This document shows positions 26,443 to 34,292 of a stretch of DNA of 64,000 nucleotides, one piece after another. Every line of letters starts with the position of its first letter. Position 1 is the stretch's first letter. Location of the stretch: assembly GCA_000293845.2 (NCBI GenBank), contig ALYF01000003.1, positions 744,001 through 808,000 of the forward strand. Direction: 5' to 3'. The notes beneath the pieces are model-generated. The model was given only the letters and a program-made list of their open reading frames with translations. It was not told where the DNA came from and made no database searches. Position numbers and translations under genes: made by a program. This stretch comes from an alpha proteobacterium IMCC14465. GTDB taxonomy: Bacteria > Pseudomonadota > Alphaproteobacteria > RS24.

Positions 26443-28419
26443 TTATTTTTGTAATCCAGCACGCCATGACTCCATAAAGGATGTCAGGTAATCACCGGTT
26501 TTCTTGAGAGACGACACCATTGACTCCATGGCGGAGTATTGGCTCGTATAGCGTTCTCTGAGGCTTTCCATTCGTTCGTCTAGACTTACAATTTCAGCCT
26601 GTCTTTCGGCATTTATCTCATTCAAGTTTGAGATTTTAGTCGATAGGATTCCCTGCGTTGAGCTAATACTGGTGATATAGCTACTGACCATGGAACCCAG
26701 TCCTCGTGTGAGTGTAATATCACTTGTTTGGGGTTGGTTTTCCACATTGAAGACTAAGCCCTTAGCTGGACCTGAATTCATAATATATGCGGTGCCGAAT
26801 GCAGTTGCAGCGACATCATCAATGGTGACGCCTGCCGAAGTGCCTGCTGAAGTTGTCGCGTCATCAAAACCGAGCCAGTCATTGAGTGCTCCGTCCAACG
26901 CAGTAATGGCAATTGAGCTCGTCGCTCCTGTGGATGTAGACTCCACCACATAACGCCCGTCTTCTACACTAACGGTAACATTATCTTCCCCTGTGGCCGT
27001 CCTGATAGCTGTTTGCATGGCGGCGGCGATTTCCGCCTGCGTTTTATAATCCCCATTGGCAATAACAGCCTTCACAGCAGTCGCACCATCCACAGAGATA
27101 TTAAAGCTTTCCTGTCCAGCCGCGACAGTCAGGTCTTCTGAGGTAATATCTCGGCTAGGGGCGGCGCTGACCAGCTGCCCGCTTGTATCAGTTATTGCCG
27201 ATAGGCTATATGTGCCGGCCGTATAATCCTGACCGGAGATACGCGCGGTTACATTTCGGTTATCCGGATAAGCGGCATTGGTAAAAATGGCTCCGAAATA
27301 TCTCGGATTGGTATCAAAGAAATTATCAAATTTTGTTCTGTCTAGCTCGACCGAGCCGTCTCTGTTCGTTTGCAAACCAAAATTGGCCAGATAGAAATTC
27401 TCGCCATCGGGTGCGACCATCTCGGTTGTCGTGAAATTTCGTAATCTGGTTTTGACAAGCTGTGTCGAATTATCCCCAAAAAGCGGGCCAACCTCACCGT
27501 CACTGGCGCCATTTGCCGTGAGTTGGTTTAACAAAGATGCAGAATTATTCATCGAGTCAACAAAACTGCTGAGTAGCGCGAAGGCACTGTCATTGTCTTC
27601 TGTTGCTGTGATTGAAACGGCGCTGGAGGTTGTTGTCACAAATTCCAATGTCACTCCGTCAATCAGGTCAGTGACTGTATTTGAATTTCTGGTAACGCTG
27701 GCACCATCTATGGTAAATTCAGCATTTGATGCAGTTTGGCTCGGAGTATCTGGGTTATAATCAGAAAAATCTAGCTCTGAAAGCCCGGCGTCTCCTGAGT
27801 CATCTGTTGCAGTAATAATAAAACTGTTTTCAGCGCCTGTATCACCCTTAATGGCTATCGTGAATGTATCATTACCTGCATCTATAACTGTGGCAGACAG
27901 CCCAGCAGATGAGGCGTTAATTGCGGCGGCAATATCATCAAGTGAACTGGCATCGCTCGGAATAGTTATATTGACTGTTCGGGTGTCATCTGTCGTAAAA
28001 GTAGATGTCGCATCGTCCCATGTGCCAAAGTCAATTTGCAAGCTACCGGACCCGATTGACGTGTCACGACTATCGAATTTGTCAAAAACCAGTGTTTGGA
28101 AAGTTGCAAGGCTGGAGACTTCCATATCGTAACTACCTGACTGGATAACGGATTTGTCATTTGCGGTAGCGGTAATAGCTGTAGAACTGGAGGCGAGGGC
28201 AATGCCGTTTTCCCCGCTAAGTGCGTCCATGCTGGTCTGCAGGCTTTGCAGGCTAGACATAATCTGACCATAAGCAGAAATGGATACCTGATTTTCAGTA
28301 ATTTCCTGCTCAATAATAGACGCGCGTGGCGCGCGTTCTGCATCCACAAGCGCATCAATAATTTGCGTTGTGTTCAGACCACTACCGGCATTAAGCGTAC
28401 TAATATAGTCAACAGCCAT
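26443..28419 (-). CDS. fliD: Filament cap protein FliD (HAP2)
   Basis: 658 residues, longer than enteric FliD (about 470). It caps the growing filament and catalyses flagellin insertion. The N-terminal YISTLNAGSGLNTTQIIDAL then VDAERAPRASIIEQEI is the FliD_N signature. The C-terminal domain contains NSGPAKGLVFNV, TRGLGSMVSSYITSISSTQG, and a final coiled-coil (RMESLRERYTSQYSAMESMV). The central part carries repeated flagellin-hook-IN-like segments (YDMEVSSLATFQTLVFDKF; GTYSLSAITDTSG). A sigma-54-like site and AAGGGA ribosome site precede it. Confidence 0.93.
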   Translation of the reverse strand: MAVDYISTLNAGSGLNTTQIIDALVDAERAPRASIIEQEITENQVSISAYGQIMSSLQSLQTSMDALSGENGIALASSSTAITATANDKSVIQSGSYDMEVSSLATFQTLVFDKFDSRDTSIGSGSLQIDFGTWDDATSTFTTDDTRTVNITIPSDASSLDDIAAAINASSAGLSATVIDAGNDTFTIAIKGDTGAENSFIITATDDSGDAGLSELDFSDYNPDTPSQTASNAEFTIDGASVTRNSNTVTDLIDGVTLEFVTTTSSAVSITATEDNDSAFALLSSFVDSMNNSASLLNQLTANGASDGEVGPLFGDNSTQLVKTRLRNFTTTEMVAPDGENFYLANFGLQTNRDGSVELDRTKFDNFFDTNPRYFGAIFTNAAYPDNRNVTARISGQDYTAGTYSLSAITDTSGQLVSAAPSRDITSEDLTVAAGQESFNISVDGATAVKAVIANGDYKTQAEIAAAMQTAIRTATGEDNVTVSVEDGRYVVESTSTGATSSIAITALDGALNDWLGFDDATTSAGTSAGVTIDDVAATAFGTAYIMNSGPAKGLVFNVENQPQTSDITLTRGLGSMVSSYITSISSTQGILSTKISNLNEINAERQAEIVSLDERMESLRERYTSQYSAMESMVSSLKKTGDYLTSFMESWRAGLQK

Positions 28420-28453
28420 AAGTTATTCCCTTAAGGTAAACGACAAATTAAAT

Positions 28454-28468
28454 GCAAATTTTATGCCT
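28454..28468 (-). promoter_or_regulatory. Sigma-54 promoter for fliD
   Basis: Minus strand AGGC-N7-TTGC: GG and GC are at the right ten-base spacing with one mismatch to TGGC. It lies 35 bases upstream of the fliD start, the same distance as other sites in this island. Confidence 0.7.
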
Positions 28469-28557
28469 AAAGCTGCAAATTTTTTGAAATTTTGTCTTTA
28501 TATTCAACCGCAAAATAGTCCAACATGAACAAGTCAAAAGATGAGTAAAGGGCACCT

Positions 28558-30273
28558 ATGATTGTATATGAACCTGTATCGACACCTAAAGTTATCAGGA
28601 CGCTTTTTGTTTTGGTTGCTACCGGTATCGGGATTGGCGTTGTTATGGCCATTGTGTCCAATGGTTTTGTCAGAGGTGTCGCCCTGCTAACGGAGGGATA
28701 CAGCAATACGGATATTCTGACATTCGACATTTTCAACATGACTCTCTCCTTGATGCCTCTTTTTATTATTCTTGTGGCGGCAATTTTAGTGATTTGGATT
28801 AGAGGTTATGTTGGTCTGGATAGGTTTCATGGTCCCGCAGACAGTATTTACACAGCGCATAGAACAGATAATGAGCTGGATGTAAAACGCGGCTTTGCCT
28901 CGACACTTAGCGCTTTTATATCGGCTTCCGGTGGGGCGTCAGTCGGGCAGTATGGCCCTCTTGTGCATTTTGGTGCCACTATGGGCAGCTATTTAAAGCG
29001 CCTGACTGGGAGCGCGATCACGATAGATATTTTTATCGGCTGTGGCGTAGCGGGTGCCATTGCGGCAGGATTTAATGCGCCGATTGCAGGTATATTATTC
29101 GCCCATGAAGCCATTATTCGGCATTTTTCACTGCGCGCGGTAACACCCATAGCCATTTCCAGCTTGGCTGCGGCATCCTTTAGTAAATATATTTTCGGTG
29201 ATGCACCGGCTTTTGAAGTTACGCTTATTCCCCCTGATCTTATTTCTGTCTTTCCGCTTGCTCTTTTATTGGGTCCTATTTTTGGTTTGACCGCAATTCT
29301 TATGATGCTCAGCATTCGTAAAATTGCTCAATGGGGCATTAATAGCCAGCTTGGATATAAGAAGTTAACTTTCCTGGCTGCGTTTATTTGTGGATCCGTT
29401 GGGATATTTATCCCCGAAATTCTCGGGCTTGGCGGGGATACGGTGCAGGGTATCCTGTTTGGTAATTTTGATGCGTCATATTTAATAATATTGCTTATCG
29501 CCAAAATTCTCATATCAGCGATATGTCTCGGTCTTGGCATGTTTGGCGGTGTCTTTTCACCTGCACTATTTGTCGGTGCGGCTGCCGGTGGTCTGACAGG
29601 CATGGCGGTCTCCGGTTTTGTCAGTGGTGATGTGGCGTTGGCGCTCATAGTTGCTGGGATGGCTGCAGTTTGTGCGCCTGTTATTGGTGCGCCAATAACA
29701 GTGGTAGTGATTATACTGGAAATGACCATGTCCTACGAACTGGCATTATTCACGCTCGGCTCCGTTGTCACATCCGCTCTCACATCGTCCATGTTATTTG
29801 GCTATTCATTTTTTGACCGCCAATTACTGGACCGCGATATTGATATCAAACGTGGGAGAGGTCATATCGGCTTAATGGAAACACCTGTCTCCACTGTCAT
29901 GAGCGATGATTATCTCTCTTTTAACCAGAAAGTATCCGTCGATGAAGTTGTTGACCGCATGGTTTCAGCCCAAGCAACCGAAGCTTATTTGCTCACTGAT
30001 GATGGTGGATTTTTTGGTAAAGTAAGTTTAAGTGATCTTGTGCGTGTTCCGGGGGAAGATGCTGTTTCATCTTATGCAGATAAAAACCCGCAGCTCATTA
30101 AGCATGATGACTCACTTCAACAAGCCATAGAAATCGCCAGTAATTTCATTGGTGAGAGTATTCCAATTATTGATTTGGAAAATAATCGTCTCATAGGTGT
30201 TGTGAGCGAAGCTGATATTTTTCAGGGTTATTTGAATTTACAATCTAATGTCGTTGATCTTGAGACACGCTAA
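28558..30273 (+). CDS. ClC-family chloride channel/antiporter with CBS domains
   Basis: 571 residues: an N-terminal membrane part of about 430 residues with many hydrophobic helices, then two CBS domains (SVDEVVDRMVSAQATEAYLL; LQQAIEIASNFIGESIPIID). ClC proteins carry chloride, often in exchange for protons. Family landmarks include SGGASVGQYGPLVHFGATMG (about residues 122-141) and GGVFSPALFVGAAAG. Where most ClCs have GREGP, this has GQYGP, so the gating glutamate is replaced by tyrosine. Proton coupling may therefore be lost or altered. It is the only non-motility metabolic-type gene inside this part of the island and is divergent from fliD. Confidence 0.9.
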   Translation: MIVYEPVSTPKVIRTLFVLVATGIGIGVVMAIVSNGFVRGVALLTEGYSNTDILTFDIFNMTLSLMPLFIILVAAILVIWIRGYVGLDRFHGPADSIYTAHRTDNELDVKRGFASTLSAFISASGGASVGQYGPLVHFGATMGSYLKRLTGSAITIDIFIGCGVAGAIAAGFNAPIAGILFAHEAIIRHFSLRAVTPIAISSLAAASFSKYIFGDAPAFEVTLIPPDLISVFPLALLLGPIFGLTAILMMLSIRKIAQWGINSQLGYKKLTFLAAFICGSVGIFIPEILGLGGDTVQGILFGNFDASYLIILLIAKILISAICLGLGMFGGVFSPALFVGAAAGGLTGMAVSGFVSGDVALALIVAGMAAVCAPVIGAPITVVVIILEMTMSYELALFTLGSVVTSALTSSMLFGYSFFDRQLLDRDIDIKRGRGHIGLMETPVSTVMSDDYLSFNQKVSVDEVVDRMVSAQATEAYLLTDDGGFFGKVSLSDLVRVPGEDAVSSYADKNPQLIKHDDSLQQAIEIASNFIGESIPIIDLENNRLIGVVSEADIFQGYLNLQSNVVDLETR

Positions 30274-30693
30274 TTACGCAATCAGATCAAATGTAGATTT
30301 AAAACGTGGCATGTCGTTCATAATGGATGAGGTATAAGCTCTTTTAACTGCCGCGAGGTTTTGGGCCACGCCCTCCGACAATAAGGCACGCGCCTCTGCA
30401 AGATTTTCAGTAATAACGGCAGATGGCGCCTGGCGCGGATGTCTGAGATTAATCTGATTTAAATTGTTTTTGGTTGCGCCGGATGCATCTACATCCATTG
30501 TCGGGATTAAAGATTGCATGGATTGAGCGCTGTCCAAACCGGCTGACATTGCAGGCCGGGTGGCTGCATTTGGCATGGGGATTGCAAAGTTACCGTGATG
30601 AGACGGCCTTGATTGTTTAAGCAAAGCTGCCTGTCCGAAAGTGGAAGCAATATTCCCTTGATTGACAGGCGAAATTGGAAACGCGTTAACCAT
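30274..30693 (-). CDS. Uncharacterised 139-aa protein
   Basis: No family recognised. The ATG at 30693 gives MVNAFPISPVNQG; a TTG five codons earlier is in frame. The N-terminal two thirds are low-complexity (Ala, Asn, Pro, Met, Ser) and probably unstructured. The C-terminal 45 residues look helical (AEARALLSEGVAQNLAAVKR, then MPRFKSTFDLIA). Secreted or chaperone-bound flagellar proteins often have such disordered N-termini, and fliS lies divergent next door, but this is only suggestive. Its stop abuts the ClC stop. There is no strong ribosome site. Confidence 0.55.
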   Translation of the reverse strand: MVNAFPISPVNQGNIASTFGQAALLKQSRPSHHGNFAIPMPNAATRPAMSAGLDSAQSMQSLIPTMDVDASGATKNNLNQINLRHPRQAPSAVITENLAEARALLSEGVAQNLAAVKRAYTSSIMNDMPRFKSTFDLIA

Positions 30694-30751
30694 GCGCAAG
30701 CTTAACAATAGGCCGTGATAATTTGCAAGTCGCTTTGTAAAGGGAATTTAC

Positions 30752-31144
30752 ATGGATTATTCAAAAGTTTCTCAAGCCTATAAAAAAACCGAGGAACATT
30801 CCGTTCACGAAATTGAAGATCCTCACGCCATTGTTGAGACGATGCTGGTCGAGCTGGTTAAATCCATGACCATATTTGCTGATAACATAGACCTGAAAAC
30901 GGGTAATTTAGAATTGAAGTCGAAGCATTTTTCCCGTGCTTTAACAATCATTTACGGCCTTCAAACCAGTATTGATTTTGAAAAAGGCGGCGATATTGCG
31001 AATGGTCTTTTCCAAATTTATGAATATGCCCGCCAGCAATTATTAAGTGATATGGGCAAAGCAAAATCCGAAACAACGCCAAACGCTATCAAGGCTTTAG
31101 AAGACATCATTGATGCATGGAAACAAATAGAGCCAAGCAAATGA
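30752..31144 (+). CDS. fliS: Flagellin export chaperone FliS
   Basis: 130 residues, the normal FliS length. It binds the disordered C-terminal D0 helix of flagellin in the cytoplasm to prevent early polymerisation. Helical pattern and motifs fit: SQAYKKTEEHSVHEI, ETMLVELVKSMTIFADNIDL, FSRALTIIYGLQTSIDFEKG and LFQIYEYARQQLLSDMG. AAAGGGA lies upstream of the ATG. It overlaps the following fliT-like gene by four bases. FliS must here serve two flagellins of over 1000 residues. Confidence 0.9.
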   Translation: MDYSKVSQAYKKTEEHSVHEIEDPHAIVETMLVELVKSMTIFADNIDLKTGNLELKSKHFSRALTIIYGLQTSIDFEKGGDIANGLFQIYEYARQQLLSDMGKAKSETTPNAIKALEDIIDAWKQIEPSK

Positions 31145-31425
31145 TTGATATTTTTAAAAGAAAATTCACCGATCTTAACAAAAGCCTTCAACTTGCTATT
31201 GAGTCGGGTGATTTTGCGTTAGCTCAAACAATAGACGCCGAACGGCAATTTCTATTGGTCTCTTTTATGAAAGAGGGGCATGACCCGGATAATGATCTCA
31301 TTGCATTTATCGAACAATGTGCGAGCGAGAATGCCGAGCTTGTGACAAAGATGGAAGCAGGGTTGCAAATGTTGAGTTCGACGACCCACCGGACCAATAA
31401 GATGATGAAGGGCTATAATATTTAG
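31141..31425 (+). CDS. FliT-like small flagellar protein
   Basis: 94 residues starting with the ATGA that overlaps the fliS stop. It is all helical, with no signal or membrane helix: [55 protein letters not shown]. FliT, the chaperone of the cap protein FliD, is of similar size and commonly lies directly after fliS, so this is probably its counterpart. FliT sequences are very divergent and I rely mainly on position and helical character. Its stop overlaps that of the convergent activator gene by four bases. Confidence 0.62.
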   Translation: MIDIFKRKFTDLNKSLQLAIESGDFALAQTIDAERQFLLVSFMKEGHDPDNDLIAFIEQCASENAELVTKMEAGLQMLSSTTHRTNKMMKGYNI

Positions 31426-32510
31426 CCGATTGTCGGTCTTTCAATCATTAGCTTTTTCATTTTTTCAATAAGTGTCGTCCGACGCAGTTTCAACGCTTCC
31501 GCAGCACCGGTAATTTGCCCTTCTTTTTTGCGCAGAGCGGCCTCAATCAATACAATCTCAACTTCTTGAAGGTGCTTGCGCAAATCGATTGTATCGAAAT
31601 AGGAAAACCAGTCCTGATAACTTGTTGGTGCGGGGAGGGGCGGTTTATCAGATATGAGCGCATCGAGATCAATCGCATTCAGATTTCCAGTTTCTTCCCA
31701 CAGGGCTTCCAGCTCTTCTGCCTCATCAGGGACTTTCAGGCGCAACAGATTTTCGCGGACTTCTTTGCCGGTAATCTCTTTTTTCGGGAAAAGCACGATA
31801 GCGCGTTCTAGAACATTTCGAAGCTCCCGCACATTGCCCGGCCAGTTATAACGCGATAATTCCGACAGTGCCGTCTCATCAAATAATGGCGGCTTGGTAT
31901 TCTGGCTTTCACTAATGGCGTCGCAGATAGAACTGATTAAATCTGGAATATCGACGCTTCTCTCTGCCAATGTCGGCACTTGAACGGGGAAGACATTAAT
32001 TCTGAAAAACAAATCGGCGCGAAACTTACCTTCGTCGACATAAGCCTGAAGATTTTGGTGGGTGGCGCAAATCAGTCTGAAATTAACCTTAATATCCTTA
32101 CTGCCGCCCACTCTTTGAATGGTCCGGTTTTCGATGGCCCGCAAAAGCTTCGTTTGAAGCGATAAATTCATATCGCCAATTTCGTCGAGAAATAATGTGC
32201 CCTGGTCAGCGAGTTCAAAGCGTCCTTTACGGTCGGTTTCCGCACCGGTAAACGCGCCTTTTTCGTGACCAAAAAGCTCTGACTCCAATAATTCTGTTGG
32301 AATGGCGGCGCAATTTATAGAGATAAGGGGCCCTTTACGGCCGGATAGAGCATGAATGGCGCGGGCGACAACATCTTTACCAGACCCCGTCTGTCCCTGA
32401 ATAAGTACTGTGCTATCGGCAGGGGCAAGAATATCTACCAGGCGGCGCAACTCTTTCGTTGCTGCGGACTGACCAACAATAAATTCATCAACGCTTGTCG
32501 AAACCGCCAT
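31422..32510 (-). CDS. Sigma-54-dependent transcription activator lacking a receiver domain, with Fis-type HTH
   Basis: 362 residues from the ATG at 32510 (an in-frame TTG four codons upstream is possible). It is an AAA+ bacterial enhancer-binding protein: Walker [29 protein letters not shown] with the sigma-54-contacting GAFTGA, Walker B TLFLDEIG, and [20 protein letters not shown]. The AAA+ domain starts within 15 residues of the N-terminus, so there is no receiver or other regulatory domain. The last 50 residues are a Fis-type HTH ([20 protein letters not shown], then [19 protein letters not shown]). It is likely the DNA-binding master activator of the flagellar sigma-54 promoters, similar to FleQ/FlrA/FlbD. 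It is divergent from the second activator. Confidence 0.9.
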   Translation of the reverse strand: MAVSTSVDEFIVGQSAATKELRRLVDILAPADSTVLIQGQTGSGKDVVARAIHALSGRKGPLISINCAAIPTELLESELFGHEKGAFTGAETDRKGRFELADQGTLFLDEIGDMNLSLQTKLLRAIENRTIQRVGGSKDIKVNFRLICATHQNLQAYVDEGKFRADLFFRINVFPVQVPTLAERSVDIPDLISSICDAISESQNTKPPLFDETALSELSRYNWPGNVRELRNVLERAIVLFPKKEITGKEVRENLLRLKVPDEAEELEALWEETGNLNAIDLDALISDKPPLPAPTSYQDWFSYFDTIDLRKHLQEVEIVLIEAALRKKEGQITGAAEALKLRRTTLIEKMKKLMIERPTIG

Positions 32511-32530
32511 ACGCTTACTCAAACCTGAAC

Positions 32531-32562
32531 AAAACTCTTACACAACAAAAAACTCTTACACA
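32531..32562. repeat. Direct repeat in the divergent activator promoter region
   Basis: A 14-base sequence, AAAACTCTTACACA, occurs at 32531-32544 and again at 32549-32562, 18 bases apart, 20-50 bases upstream of the receiver-less activator gene. Its position suits a regulator-binding site. No protein can be named. Confidence 0.5.
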
Positions 32563-32720
32563 TTAGGGTGTCAAACTGACGACACCACAATGCTAACTCT
32601 CATATTATGTGTCAGAAAATTGAACTTTCGTCTAGCGAAAGGAGTCGGAAAGTTTTGTCTAGAGAAGCAAGTCATTGAAACATATAGATATTTAATTTTT
32701 TTGTAAAACTGTTGCCGGTT

Positions 32721-32735
32721 TGGCGCGGTTTTTGC
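32721..32735 (+). promoter_or_regulatory. Sigma-54 promoter for activator-fliE-fliJ operon
   Basis: TGGC at 32721-32724, seven bases, TTGC at 32732-32735, with correct GG-N10-GC spacing. The predicted start near 32747 is 20 bases before the ATG, and AAGGAG lies between. Confidence 0.82.
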
Positions 32736-32767
32736 CTTAACCCTATCCAGAGGGAAAGGAGACCCAA

Positions 32768-33946
32768 ATGACTCTCTTAGCGATCAATTCTTTTGGCCTA
32801 GAACTGGCTCAGCCAATTGGTGATGTTCTGACAACGCGTAATATGGCGTTTATGGCATTCGATGCCAAAAATACAGATTTGCCTGATGGGCTTTCAGCCT
32901 GTGAGCAATTTGTCTGTTCAGGCAAATATCTCGATGCTGTTGGCGGTCTCGATAAATTTGTAGATATTTGCCGAAGCTTAAAAATTAAAAATATCACGGT
33001 TATAAATGAAAAAGCTGAATGCTTTTCTGTGAAAACGGAATTGGGCGGCAAGCTGGTCTATGTTTCTTTGCCAGACAGTGAGAGCGATAGAGCCCCTGCA
33101 CAGAATTATGGCCTGCAACTCATTACCAGCATGATTGCGTCAGAAAATCATGTTGCCGTGGGTGACGAAAGTTCACACACAATGTTGCGTCTCGCCAAGA
33201 AAGTGGCAGAGACCGATGTAACCGTCTTTATTAATGGTCCAACCGGAACGGGTAAGGAAGTTCTGGCACGGTTTGTTCATAATCATTCCGGTCGGCGTGC
33301 TAACCCGTTTATCGCGATTAATTGCGCGGCAATTCCCGAAAATATGCTTGAGGCCATTCTCTTTGGTCATGAAAAAGGTTCTTTTACCGGCGCCTCTACC
33401 GCCAATAAGGGGATTTTCCGCGCCGCAGATACCGGTACCTTGCTTCTCGATGAGATTTCAGAAATGCCACTTTCTTTGCAAGCCAAGCTGTTGCGTGCTT
33501 TGCAAGAGAAGTCTGTCACGCCAATCGGCTCCAATGATGATATTGCTGTTGATGTGCGCGTGCTGGCGACAACCAACCGCGATATTCCAAATGAAGTGCG
33601 CGCCGGAAATTTCCGTGAAGACCTTTATTACCGTTTAAATGTATTCCCACTTAACACCATCAGCCTGAGTGAAAGGGCCGATGATATTATTCCCATCAGC
33701 ACCGTCCTGCTCCAGCGCCATTGTAAAACGGCTGAAGAACTGCCGTGGCTGGATGAAAGTGCCGTCAAGGCCCTTACAGATTATGAATGGCCCGGCAATG
33801 TCCGTGAATTGGAGAATGTTCTCCAACGTGCGCTGGTCCTGCATGAAAATGGCTGCATCACCAAGTCGGATATTCTGACGGATATTCTGTCCACCACCAT
33901 GCAGTCGCGTGTCGATCAAGATACCAGACTTTCAGAAGTCGGTTAG
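32768..33946 (+). CDS. FlbD-like sigma-54 activator without DNA-binding domain
   Basis: 392 residues. About 125 N-terminal residues form a domain I cannot place and which lacks the acidic pocket and aspartate of a receiver. A FlbD-like AAA+ domain follows: NGPTGTGKEVLARFVHNHSG (Walker A), ILFGHEKGSFTGASTANKG, TLLLDEISEMPLSLQAKLLR, and [20 protein letters not shown]. The sigma-54-contacting loop is GSFTGA rather than GAFTGA. Only about 30 residues follow the AAA+ domain, with no Fis-type HTH, so it should not bind DNA by the usual route. It heads the fliE-fliJ operon, and its own promoter is sigma-54 type. FlbD occupies a comparable place in Caulobacter. Confidence 0.88.
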   Translation: MTLLAINSFGLELAQPIGDVLTTRNMAFMAFDAKNTDLPDGLSACEQFVCSGKYLDAVGGLDKFVDICRSLKIKNITVINEKAECFSVKTELGGKLVYVSLPDSESDRAPAQNYGLQLITSMIASENHVAVGDESSHTMLRLAKKVAETDVTVFINGPTGTGKEVLARFVHNHSGRRANPFIAINCAAIPENMLEAILFGHEKGSFTGASTANKGIFRAADTGTLLLDEISEMPLSLQAKLLRALQEKSVTPIGSNDDIAVDVRVLATTNRDIPNEVRAGNFREDLYYRLNVFPLNTISLSERADDIIPISTVLLQRHCKTAEELPWLDESAVKALTDYEWPGNVRELENVLQRALVLHENGCITKSDILTDILSTTMQSRVDQDTRLSEVG

Positions 33947-33955
33947 GAGAGCATT

Positions 33956-34267
33956 ATGATAGAGGTAAAATCAGTCGGTTCATCTTCGTCGCTTCACCAA
34001 AAGGTTCTGGAGCGAACAAGTCAGGCTCTAAATACGGATGATAATGCACCGTCATTTGTCAGTCGTGTGGGGGATGCCATTAAGGATGTCGCCGAGTCTC
34101 AAAACATCAGTGGCGATATTACCAAAGCTTATGAGTTGGGTGAGGAGACGGATTTGGCAAAAGTTATGGTCACGCAACAAGTGTCCTCACTGGGTTTTCA
34201 GATGACGCTCAACGTCCGCAATAAAGTTTTAAGTGCCTATAAGGATATTATGAATATGCCGGTCTAA
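33956..34267 (+). CDS. fliE: Hook-basal body protein FliE
   Basis: 103 residues, normal for FliE, which joins the MS ring to the rod. FVSRVGDAIKDVAESQNISG and the C-terminal VMVTQQVSSLGFQMTLNVRN plus KVLSAYKDIMNMPV are the family signature. It starts nine bases after the activator gene and precedes fliF by 25 bases. Confidence 0.94.
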   Translation: MIEVKSVGSSSSLHQKVLERTSQALNTDDNAPSFVSRVGDAIKDVAESQNISGDITKAYELGEETDLAKVMVTQQVSSLGFQMTLNVRNKVLSAYKDIMNMPV

Positions 34268-34292
34268 GCCGGGATTTCGTTAGGGGAAAGTT

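Noticed and set aside
30711-30726. Sigma-54-like AGGC...TTTGC before fliS
   Set aside because: GG and GC are separated by 12 bases, which does not fit the strict spacing.
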